Of a stretch of DNA of 15,651 nucleotides, positions 6,680 through 15,000 are shown in pieces. The notes below the pieces were generated by a model, which searched no databases, was not told where the DNA came from, and was given only the letters and a program-made list of their open reading frames with translations. Source of the DNA: an uncultured Chloroflexaceae bacterium (GTDB lineage Bacteria; Chloroflexota; Chloroflexia; Chloroflexales; Chloroflexaceae); NCBI GenBank assembly GCA_937141995.1, contig CAKZQX010000843.1, positions 1 through 15,651 on the forward strand, written 5' to 3'. The number at the start of each line of letters is the position of its first letter. Position 1 is the first letter of the stretch. Both the position numbers and the translations under genes were made by a program.

Positions 6680-9600
6680 TTACGGTACCACCAGGCCGAG
6701 CAGGGTACCTTCCACCTGTTTGCGACATCCTGCTGCCGGTGTACATGCTGCATCCTCGCCACCCGCATTGTCACTCGCCGTAAGACGCGCAACCGCAAAC
6801 CCGGTTATATGATAGTGCAGGGGACGACCCTGCTGCCGCGGGATGACCTGGTCATAGAGTGGCACCACCACCAGCGCACCGACATGGTAGATATCTTCAT
6901 CACCGGGGGTCAGTGTCCCGATAGCCTGGAACATATTTCCATGAGTACCGGAGACACCAATCAGCCCTCCATCCGGCCGCAAGCCGGGATTGCCGCCGGT
7001 TTCCAACCACTGACGCAGTGCCGGGTTATTGCCACTCCCGCCGGGCGCCGGCAGTGTACCCGGTGCCAGCGGCTGGTTCAGATCGACCCAGCCAATATGT
7101 CCAGGGGCTGTCTGCTCCTGCGAGATAATGACGAAGCTATCGCCCACCGCTGGAAGTGCATCAACCGAGGTCACGGACGGAAAGAAATTGCCGCCCAGCA
7201 GTTCAACCCGGTCGATGGTGCCGTCAGCATTGACATCGATCTCGACCATAATAGGCGTATGTTCCAGATCTTCCCAGACAATCGGCGTGTAAATGCGTCG
7301 TTCCTTGGCTCCGATCGGCTGGTCCGGATAGACGATCGTCCCAACCCCGTCACTGCCGATATGTCCCAATCCCAGATCGAAGGTCTTCGTGACCGGTGCG
7401 TTGTTCACGACAATGAACTGCGACTCATCCGGACTGACGGTCAACGTGAGTACCTCACCAGCACTGAGCGTCGTATTGGACAGCGCATAGATCCGGGTCC
7501 AGGTGTCATTCTCATGCATCTGGTAGGCGGTCAGCGACTTGGTGATATCGTTCGTGCGGAGCGCAAACTCATGGAAGCCGGCATCAATATCGGCCATGTC
7601 ACGGGTCGCTGCCTGCGCGGTACCAATAAAGCCGGCCAGACTGTGGGGACCAAAGAGCACCATATCACTTGTCCCATTGTCGCGCGCCCCTGCGTTCATA
7701 AAGCGCCAGTCCTGCCCACTCGGGAAGAATAGTGTGTACGGAAAGTGCTGACCGGGTGCGCCCGTCAGCGGAATAACCCGGTAGGAGCGATCGATGGTCT
7801 GCATGAATGCCGGAGTATCCGTGTCATCGACATAGCACCCCGTGTAGGTATCCTCACCCCAGGAGCGCCGCTGTCCGCCCCAGGCATAGAGCTCCCCACC
7901 CCAGGAGCGCCGCTGTCCGCCCCAGGCGGCATTCACCCCCTCAACCATGAGCACATCACTCTCGGCCCAGGTAGGTAATTGCGGATCTTCCCGGAAAAGA
8001 CTCAGTGGAGCACTATAGATCGTACGTGCTGACCAGGTCACGCCGGGTGCCAGCTCGTACGTCCAGGTATTGGCATTCAGATCAATCGTAATGTAGTGGT
8101 TGTCGGCATCATCCGCTGATGCCGGAGGGTAGTTGGGATCATACACATAGATGCGCGCCGTGTCGCCGGCTTCCGGCACAATCTTGTAGGGGAACAGCGC
8201 ATGTCCTACTTCGAGGTCATCACAATCCGTTCCGATCAGGATGCCGATCACTTCGGGATTGACCCACCATGCGGGTGTGCCAAGCCGGGCCACCAGATGG
8301 TTGTAGAGACCAACCGCGTCAAACCGTCCGTCATCAGCCAGCCAGTTCAACATCTGCGAACCAACCTGCCGGCCGTGGTAATCCTGAATAAAGTCCTGGG
8401 CCGGTTCTGCCTGGGGAATACTCTGTACCGTTGTTGTTCCGCCGTAGCCGGTAGGATTAGATCCACCGATGCTATGGAAATCGGCCACGGTTGCCGTCAT
8501 GCCCGCACAGAGCCCACCTTTCAAGGTATCGGCATAATAGCGCGAAAAGTCGTCATCATAGATTGCCTTGACGATCGTCTCTTCATAGAGATAAGCAATC
8601 GGGCGTGGAATATAGGTCGCGGTGTCACTGAGCGTATCGGTGTCACTGAGCGTGTCGGTGTCACTGAGTGGCGTAGTTGGTAAAAAGTCCGTAATCGTGA
8701 GCGGAAGTGATGCCTCCAACCCAGTTTCATCAAAGCTGATGGGTAACGGTATCGTTGAGGTATACTGGATCGTCTCCGTGATCAGGTGGGTTGTGGGCTG
8801 CACACCAAAGATGTCAACAAACTGCGCAAAACTGGGCACACCGGCATCATTCGGGAAGCTCCATGTATCCAGCACCGGGTTCAGGCCACTGTCAATGACA
8901 ATCTCGACCTGCAGGTAGGGGCGGTCCGTGAGTGGATTGGCACAGATTCCGGTACAGTGACTGGACCAGAAGATACCCCCACCCTGCGTCTCATTATCGG
9001 CCCGGATCATCACGCCATTGTTCGACACAGCCCCATCCAGCACTTGCTGTGCCCAGGGCGTGATTGCCCAGCGTTTCTGCCCCAGTGCGGGAGAAACCTG
9101 AATGCCACTGGTGATCGCCGGTCCGGGCGCCGGCTGGTTGTTCCAGGTAAGGGTTAGATCATTCCATGCCTGCTGCAGGGGATAGACCGAGGTTGCAAAC
9201 CCGGCAGGATTCTCTGCGACATATTGTGTCAAGACCAGTTCGGCTGACAGCAGATGCTCGGCAGTAATACCGGCGGGAAGAAAGCTCAGATCGACGGGCG
9301 TAAAGATGCGGGTAATGCCCTTATTGCCAACATACGTTGATCTCCCCAGAAAACGGTTGCGCTGCTGGTAGGACGGCAGGTTGGGCGAGGTGCTCTGCAC
9401 ATAGCTGTCCCCAGCAATATACTGCGGGTCCGCCAGGCTCGGATCGAGCCGAACGGGGAATGCGCGCTCAGCGGCTGCTAACCAGGCCGGGTCCACGGAC
9501 AAGGTAATGCGGAAAGAGGCCTCCTCAGGCGTCACGGTGAGGGTCAGCGGGGCCATAACCCCGTTCGCATCCATTCCGAACGGTGGCAGGAGCCGCCAGA

Positions 9601-10309
9601 GGAGCTGCCCCTGGGCATCCTGGAGCATCCAGCTTCCATCCGCCTGCTCGTGCAAGTGAATCCCGGGTGCATCGAGCAGCAGATCGATACTGGTCGGTGC
9701 GGCTGCGCTTGCAAGCACAAATTCCTCTTTGACGCCCCATGGTTCGATATGGTAGACCAGATCAGTCTGTGCCGCAACATTGGGATAAGTAATAGTACTG
9801 GTTGCAACAATCGGGGTAGGCGTGCGCGTATCCGGCAGATGGAACGTGAGTGACGGCTGACCAGGACGCCCCAGAGTCATCAGCGGAGGAGCGCGGTTAT
9901 CCTGAGTCTGGACGGTATCCCCCGCAAATTGCGCAGTGAAGCCGGTGGCCGCAGAGTGGTACCTGCCCGTCTCGTCCTGGACGATGCGCGTGTCAATCGG
10001 CACCCAGGCGTCCGCCGCGGCATCATAGTAGTCTCCCGGCTCAAAGTAGCGTTGGTAGCGCGCCACGGATTGACCATCAATGGTCCCCATGAACACGCGA
10101 CCATACGCACTGCGCGCATTGGGTAATTCTACAAATGTCGTCGTGTCGAGATCAACTGCCGGACCACTGCGAGTCACGAACGGCAGAAAAACGGTGTGGG
10201 TACCATCGGCGGCAGTCACATGCGACAGCGCTGCACTGGGCAAACTGCCACTGACCAGCAAGATGAGAATCAATGGAACGACGAGCAGGCGGAATGGACG
10301 AAACGGCAT
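6680..10309 (-). CDS. Secreted DNRLRE protein with cysteine-peptidase-like domain, 1209 aa
   Basis: The N-terminus (MPFRPFRLLVVPLILILL) is a clear signal peptide, so the product should be exported. Residues about 50-290 resemble the N-terminal beta-rich region seen in some large bacterial surface proteins. Residues about 295-470 match a DNRLRE-type beta-sandwich module (SYVQSTSP..., WNDLTLTWNNQPAP..., GVMIRAD), associated with carbohydrate or surface attachment. A central region has GGLCAGM (C601), GHALFPYK (H703) and YVYDPN (D724). The Cys-His-Asp order and contexts suggest a papain-fold cysteine peptidase-like domain, which is inference from motifs. Two near-identical WGGQRRSWG repeats follow. 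The last 150 residues (HIGWVDLN..., VPLYD..., YHITGFAVARL) resemble a C-terminal module found on other secreted or pilus-associated bacterial proteins. The start is set by AGAGG 6 bases upstream. The open frame runs on to 10498, but that extension lacks coding character. It lies 123 bases upstream of the kinase-STAND gene and may share its transcript. Confidence 0.85.
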   Translation of the reverse strand: MPFRPFRLLVVPLILILLVSGSLPSAALSHVTAADGTHTVFLPFVTRSGPAVDLDTTTFVELPNARSAYGRVFMGTIDGQSVARYQRYFEPGDYYDAAADAWVPIDTRIVQDETGRYHSAATGFTAQFAGDTVQTQDNRAPPLMTLGRPGQPSLTFHLPDTRTPTPIVATSTITYPNVAAQTDLVYHIEPWGVKEEFVLASAAAPTSIDLLLDAPGIHLHEQADGSWMLQDAQGQLLWRLLPPFGMDANGVMAPLTLTVTPEEASFRITLSVDPAWLAAAERAFPVRLDPSLADPQYIAGDSYVQSTSPNLPSYQQRNRFLGRSTYVGNKGITRIFTPVDLSFLPAGITAEHLLSAELVLTQYVAENPAGFATSVYPLQQAWNDLTLTWNNQPAPGPAITSGIQVSPALGQKRWAITPWAQQVLDGAVSNNGVMIRADNETQGGGIFWSSHCTGICANPLTDRPYLQVEIVIDSGLNPVLDTWSFPNDAGVPSFAQFVDIFGVQPTTHLITETIQYTSTIPLPISFDETGLEASLPLTITDFLPTTPLSDTDTLSDTDTLSDTATYIPRPIAYLYEETIVKAIYDDDFSRYYADTLKGGLCAGMTATVADFHSIGGSNPTGYGGTTTVQSIPQAEPAQDFIQDYHGRQVGSQMLNWLADDGRFDAVGLYNHLVARLGTPAWWVNPEVIGILIGTDCDDLEVGHALFPYKIVPEAGDTARIYVYDPNYPPASADDADNHYITIDLNANTWTYELAPGVTWSARTIYSAPLSLFREDPQLPTWAESDVLMVEGVNAAWGGQRRSWGGELYAWGGQRRSWGEDTYTGCYVDDTDTPAFMQTIDRSYRVIPLTGAPGQHFPYTLFFPSGQDWRFMNAGARDNGTSDMVLFGPHSLAGFIGTAQAATRDMADIDAGFHEFALRTNDITKSLTAYQMHENDTWTRIYALSNTTLSAGEVLTLTVSPDESQFIVVNNAPVTKTFDLGLGHIGSDGVGTIVYPDQPIGAKERRIYTPIVWEDLEHTPIMVEIDVNADGTIDRVELLGGNFFPSVTSVDALPAVGDSFVIISQEQTAPGHIGWVDLNQPLAPGTLPAPGGSGNNPALRQWLETGGNPGLRPDGGLIGVSGTHGNMFQAIGTLTPGDEDIYHVGALVVVPLYDQVIPRQQGRPLHYHITGFAVARLTASDNAGGEDAACTPAAGCRKQVEGTLLGLVVP
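7855..7927. repeat. Two perfect 31-base direct repeats, 42-base period, inside the secreted-protein gene
   Basis: Copies at 7855-7885 and 7897-7927 are identical and encode AWGGQRRSWG twice, with a 14-residue period. The identity extends to third codon positions, indicating a recent duplication or slippage product. The repeats follow the cysteine-peptidase-like domain. Confidence 0.85.
8620..8673. repeat. 18-base tandem repeat, three copies, encoding (D/T)TLSDT
   Basis: Units start at 8620, 8638 and 8656. Each contains CGGTGTCACTGAG, and the third diverges at its end. On the minus strand they encode repeated TLSDTD, an acidic Ser/Thr linker between the DNRLRE module and the cysteine-peptidase-like region. 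Confidence 0.85.
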
Positions 10310-10315
10310 AACACA

Positions 10316-10320
10316 CCTCT
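10316..10320 (-). promoter_or_regulatory. Ribosome binding site of the secreted DNRLRE protein
   Basis: AGAGG lies 6 bases before the ATG at 10309. With the signal peptide that follows directly, it decides this start over in-frame codons up to 10498. Confidence 0.75.
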
Positions 10321-10989
10321 GTCGGCATAGGTCGGGCGGTGGGGATGGACCGCACCAGGCTTGAACGTAACAACGGTGACGAGACCCTATCCGAATCACC
10401 TGCGAGGCGCGCTGGTACGCTACAGCAGGATGCGGGTAGCAATGACTGGTCACATGAGCATCCCCAGAGGTCGCGTATTGGATCTGCTTCAGCATCAAAT
10501 ATATGATACTGAGAGCGGGATCAGGTTTAAGTATACTGCAATCGTACGGAGATTACAAGAGATAGCCGGCTAAATTTCCCTTCTAAGCTAACATCTTTAC
10601 CAATTGTATACAGGTTCGCTCATATACACACTATCCCATCGTATACACTGGTGATTGCGCAGCGCACCCCTGTCCACAGATGCAGGTCCATGCTAGCAGC
10701 GATCCGGGCCCCATGATTCGATCAGATGGCGATCAGCGTGTGACGAATAGTGCAGCAGCATCCCTACAACCATGATCGGATAGTGATCGGCATGATCGCT
10801 GGAACAGGCACAGCCTATGCCGTATAGTAGTACCCGGAGCAACAGGTATGTTCTCAGCGCCAAAGATTAACCTAATATCATTCCTAGGAAGACCCACAAT
10901 CATGCAATACCAAACCTCGTCCACTTTCAGGATACATCCGTATGTGCAATGATGAAACCTGATAATCATTCTCACTATGGCGTTCTGAA

Positions 10990-11003
10990 GCGGTAAATAC
11001 CGC
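10990..11003. promoter_or_regulatory. Candidate operator: 14-base perfect dyad
   Basis: GCGGTA-AA-TACCGC is a perfect inverted repeat with a 2-base centre, 99 bases upstream of the double-HTH gene. Its size and symmetry suit a dimeric helix-turn-helix protein or a two-domain monomer. Autoregulation by the adjacent gene is a guess. Confidence 0.4.
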
Positions 11004-11102
11004 ATTAATGGTACTACAGAAACCAATGTTCGGTCTCACTGGCTAAATGGTCGGAACAAACACCAGGAACAGCGATGGATAACAGAGGAGTAAGACAACC
11101 CA

Positions 11103-11573
11103 ATGACCATCCCATCTGAGAACCCATTGACACCACGTGAACACCAGGTGATGAACCTGGTTGCGTACGGTAAAACTGATGAACAGATTGCGCAACAGTT
11201 AGAATTATCACCACGGACCATTGCAACGTATGTTCACACAGCATGCCAGAAGCTAAAAGCGCGCAATCGGACAATAGCTGCCGTACAGTATCTGCTGCAC
11301 TACGGCTTACCGGAACGAGAACATGACTCTCCTCTACCATCCGAGCCACTCACGCAACAGGAACAACGAGTCATCATTCTGACTATTCAGGGACAGACGG
11401 ACAAGGAGATTGCGGAACAGCTTGGTTTGTCACAGGCAACAGTTGGGCAGCATCTGGTCACGATCCGCCGCAAGCTCAATGTACCCAATCGGGTGGCAGC
11501 AGCAGTTGAGTACTATCGCCGGCTAGGAGCATCGTCCTCTTCCCAAGAACCGAATGACCATGATGATACCTGA
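11103..11573 (+). CDS. Tandem double LuxR/GerE-type helix-turn-helix protein, 156 aa
   Basis: This is a small cytoplasmic DNA-binding protein made almost wholly of two LuxR-type HTH domains. The first (residues about 8-68) has LTPREHQVMNL, then DEQIAQQLELSPRTIATYV and QKLKARNR. The second (about 80-148) has LTQQEQRVIIL, then DKEIAEQLGLSQATVGQHL and RRKLNVPNR. Each carries the usual four-helix pattern with the LTxxE opening and a KL(K/N)xxNR ending. There is no receiver, autoinducer-binding or ATPase domain, so how it is controlled is unclear. It could bind a dyad as a monomer or act by abundance. A GAGGAG lies upstream with a rather long 12-base spacing, and an in-frame TAA just after it rules out earlier starts. 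The gene stands alone between two non-coding regions and between two secreted-protein genes, which it might regulate (inference). Confidence 0.88.
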   Translation: MTIPSENPLTPREHQVMNLVAYGKTDEQIAQQLELSPRTIATYVHTACQKLKARNRTIAAVQYLLHYGLPEREHDSPLPSEPLTQQEQRVIILTIQGQTDKEIAEQLGLSQATVGQHLVTIRRKLNVPNRVAAAVEYYRRLGASSSSQEPNDHDDT

Positions 11574-12014
11574 GCATCTCAGCACCAAAATGCAGGTACT
11601 CGCTGCTAATCTACCCATTGTCATACCAACTTTGGATCGGAAGATAGACATACCCACAATCCTCTGTGATAACAATTACATTCATAGTACCAGGTGAATT
11701 CATGCCCATGTACACCAGAGTACCAAATAGGCACAGGACAAATTACTTACGTATTTTTTAGGGATAGACAAACCTATCATCAAGACGTACATTTAGAGGG
11801 GATTAGCTATACAATTCCTTGCTACATTGAGATATAACCCAGAGATAAGAAGGTATACCCAAGCATAGAATATTAACTATTTTCTTTCTCCAGCAACGGC
11901 GCTGAGTACCATCCATAGCCACAGCATCCTTACCTGATATCGTGTCGTGCATTGCGTTCGAGTACGAGCACATACATCTGCCCATCTATCTGACAAAGGA
12001 GAAAGGAAAACTCT
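11574..12014. other. Intergenic region upstream of the secreted metalloprotease gene
   Basis: I see no gene in these 441 AT-rich bases. A 60-codon minus-strand frame at 11803-11985 has no protein character. There is no convincing terminator after the HTH gene; CTGAG-CAT-CTCAG at its end is a weak stem without a T-run. The promoter of the protease gene is expected here but I could not place it securely. Confidence 0.55.
12002..12007 (+). promoter_or_regulatory. Ribosome binding site of the metalloprotease gene
   Basis: AAAGGA lies 7 bases before the ATG at 12015. A second AAAGGAG lies at 11995-12001. Together with the basic, hydrophobic N-terminus this sets the start. Confidence 0.75.
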
Positions 12015-15000
12015 ATGGCTCCCAATCGCTATGCTGTAGGAAGCAGAAGACGACCTCGTGTATGGTTTCTTGCTTTTGCACTTATCAGTAGTTTCATCTT
12101 CGTGTTATGGTGGAGAGCAGTACCACCATTGAGTACCAATGTCTATGCCGAGAACACGTCCGACACTATGCTCTTCCAGGCAGCCCCCCTGGCTGAGGAT
12201 GTAGATCATAACCGTGTCCACGATCCAACCATTGTGCGTAGTCGCCTGGTCACGGTCAATTTCGCCACGGCCGTTGAAGATCACGTTCCAGATGAACACC
12301 TCCCGACAACCAGTGAACGACTTATACTCAATCTGTTTGACGATGCTACCTTTACCGCAACAAGAGAACGGGTTGAATATCATTCCCGTACTAACTTTAC
12401 CTGGATTGGAACGATTGAACATGAGCCACAGAGCAGTGTGACACTGGTGTTTGCCGATGGTCTGCTCGTAGGCAATATTGCGCTCCGTAATGGATTTTAC
12501 CAGATACGTGCTATTGATACGACAACACACCGAATTCTCCAGATTGATCAGTCTGCTTTCCCTGAAGAAGATCCACCGGTCGTTGATGAGGTTCCAGCAG
12601 ATACCAACTCGGCGGCCCCTGATATGACGGCAAATGATGATGGTTCCGTCATCGATGTTATGATCGTGTACACCTCGGCCGCGCGCGCCGCCGAGGGTTC
12701 GACCACCGCCATACGCAACCTTCTCGATCTTATTGTTGCTGAAACTAATACGGGCTATGCAAATAGCGGCATTACGCAACGCATTAACCTCGTGCATATG
12801 GCAGAGGTTAGTTATAGTGAAACGTCGAACTCTTCTATTGACTTAGTTGCACTGGAAGATCCCGCTGATGGATATATGGATGCGGTTCATACCTGGCGCG
12901 ACACCTACTATGCCGATATAGTGGTTTTAATCACTGAAAGTACCTATTGTGGCAGGGCGGCATTAATGACCACGACCACAATAGACTTTGCACCCAAAGC
13001 ATTTAGTGTTGTCTCACGCACCTGTGCATCAGGAAATTTATCCGTTCCGCACGAAATGGGGCATAACATGGGAGCGCAACATGATCGGCCCTATGCTTTT
13101 TCAGCCATTATCTATGACTATGCCTATGGCTATGTTGCTCCCGACTATTCATTCCGTACGGTCATGGCCTATTTTAATTCATGTCCGAGCTATGATTGTC
13201 CACGCATCAACTACTGGTCAAACCCGGATGTAACCTATAATGGCCAGTCAACCGGAGTATACTACAGCTATGCGAATGCGGCCGATAACCGTCGAACATT
13301 GAATAACACCGCCATTTATGCCGCAAACTGGCGTGACTCCTCCCAAGCACCACCCACTGCACCGAGTAATCTGAATGTAACGCCAGTGTCCTCAACGCAA
13401 CTTATCTTGTCGTGGAATGACAATAGTAGCAACGAGAGCGGATTTGAAATTGAGCGCGCGCCAACAGGAAGCGGAAACTGGAACACAATCGCCACAATAC
13501 CTGCAAACATTGAGAGCTATACTGACAATAGTCTCACCTGCAACACCAGTTATGAATATCGTGTCCGGGCATACAACTCAAGTTCCAGTTCAAGTTACAG
13601 TAACATAGCCAGCGCTACAACCGATGCATGCCTTCCTACCACATATACCATCGAAGGCTATGTGAACGATACAGCAGGAAACGGTATCGGCGGTATTACT
13701 ATCGATTTCGGTGGATCACAACCATCTGTCACCACCGATAGTAGTGGATTCTATTCACAGTCCGGTTTTGACGATGGCAGCTACATAGTCAGTGTCAATG
13801 CCATCAGTTATGCCTTTAGTCCCTATGAAGATCTCATAGCAGTCAGTGGCAGTGATGTAACACACAACATCACCGGCTATAGCTTCACACCAATCAGTCC
13901 GCCTTTCAGTGATGATTTCGAGAGCGGCAGCCTTGGGAACGCCTGGGCCATTGAAACTGACTATGAAGGTCGTGTCCAGGTCAGCAGCAGTTACCCCGAT
14001 ACCGGGAGCTACAGCCTGCTGCTCGACGATGCTTCCGGCAACAGTGTGAAATCACACGCCGCTGCTCTGCTCGCACTGGACCTCAGCAATCAGAGTGACA
14101 TTGACTTCAGCTTCACATGGCGCGAATTTAGTGATGAAGACGATCTGGATGATGGTGTGTTTATCAGCGATGACAATGGCGCCACCTGGCAGCAAGTGTT
14201 CTCGTTCAACAACGGGCCGACCACCTTCACCCAGGAAACGATAGACCTGGATGCAGCAGCCAGCACTGCCGGGATGAGCCTGACCAGCCAGTTCCTGGTC
14301 AAATTCCAGTTTTATGATGACTACTCAGTAAGCACTGACGGTTATGCCATTGATAACGTGCAGATTAGCGCCATTCCAGCACTTCCAGACACACCAACCG
14401 GGTTATCGGCCTATGCTACATCCACTTCACAGATCCATCTCGACTGGATAGATACTAGCGACAATGAGGATGGATTTACGATTGAACGTTCGCTCAGCGA
14501 TACCGTTGGAAGCTGGACGCCCATTGCGACGACCGGCTCAAATGCCGAAAGTTACGATGACAGTGGCCTGACCTGTGGGACGACCTATTATTACCGCATT
14601 AGTGCTTACAATGCGGCTGGCAGTTCGCCGTTTAGTAGTGTCATGCAAACCCATACAAGTGATTGTCCTGCAACGGACTATACTATTGAAGGCTACGTGC
14701 GTGATGCTGGAGGTAATGGCATTACTGGCGTTACCGTCGATTTTGCTGGAGCGCAGCCAGTGGTCACTACCGACAGCAGCGGCTACTATTCGCAGTCCGG
14801 TTTTACTGATGGTAACTATACCGTTAGTGCCGACAGCAGTGGCTATGTATTCAGCCCCTACGAAGACAGCGTAACGGTCAGCAGCAGCAATGTGATACAC
14901 GACATCACCGGCACCACTTTAACGCCTGTCGGACTGCCCTTTAGCGATGGCTTCGAAAGCGGCAGTCTGAGCAGTCCCTGGGCTATCGAAACTGACTATG

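Larger units (their letters stand above)
10310..11102. other. Gene-free, AT-richer regulatory region between divergent genes
   Basis: This 793-base stretch separates the divergent secreted-protein and double-HTH genes. The short frames on both strands lack ribosome sites and recognisable protein character. It must hold promoters in both directions, but I cannot assign -35/-10 boxes with confidence. Visible structure is a 14-base dyad at 10990-11003, three copies of the palindrome GTATAC (10531, 10606, 10641), and a CATGATCG direct repeat near 10770 and 10790. Confidence 0.6.

Noticed and set aside
6347..7732. 461-codon plus-strand open frame
   Set aside because: It overlaps two well-supported minus-strand genes and spans their gap, with no recognisable protein motifs.
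10310..10498. N-terminal extension of the secreted DNRLRE protein
   Set aside because: The extension is rich in His, Cys and Pro without domain character. The ATG at 10309 has a good ribosome site and is followed at once by a signal peptide.
10361..10573. 70-codon plus-strand frame in the intergenic region
   Set aside because: There is no ribosome site and no recognisable composition or motif.
10733..11026. 97-codon minus-strand frame in the intergenic region
   Set aside because: It lacks a ribosome site and shows no protein-like pattern.
11750..11785. T-run with GGATAG...CTATC stem as a terminator
   Set aside because: The T-run precedes the short stem on the plus strand and becomes an A-run on the minus strand, so it fits a terminator in neither direction.
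12105..12797. 230-codon minus-strand open frame
   Set aside because: It is antisense to the prodomain and catalytic region of the metalloprotease, which has clear zinc-site motifs on the plus strand.
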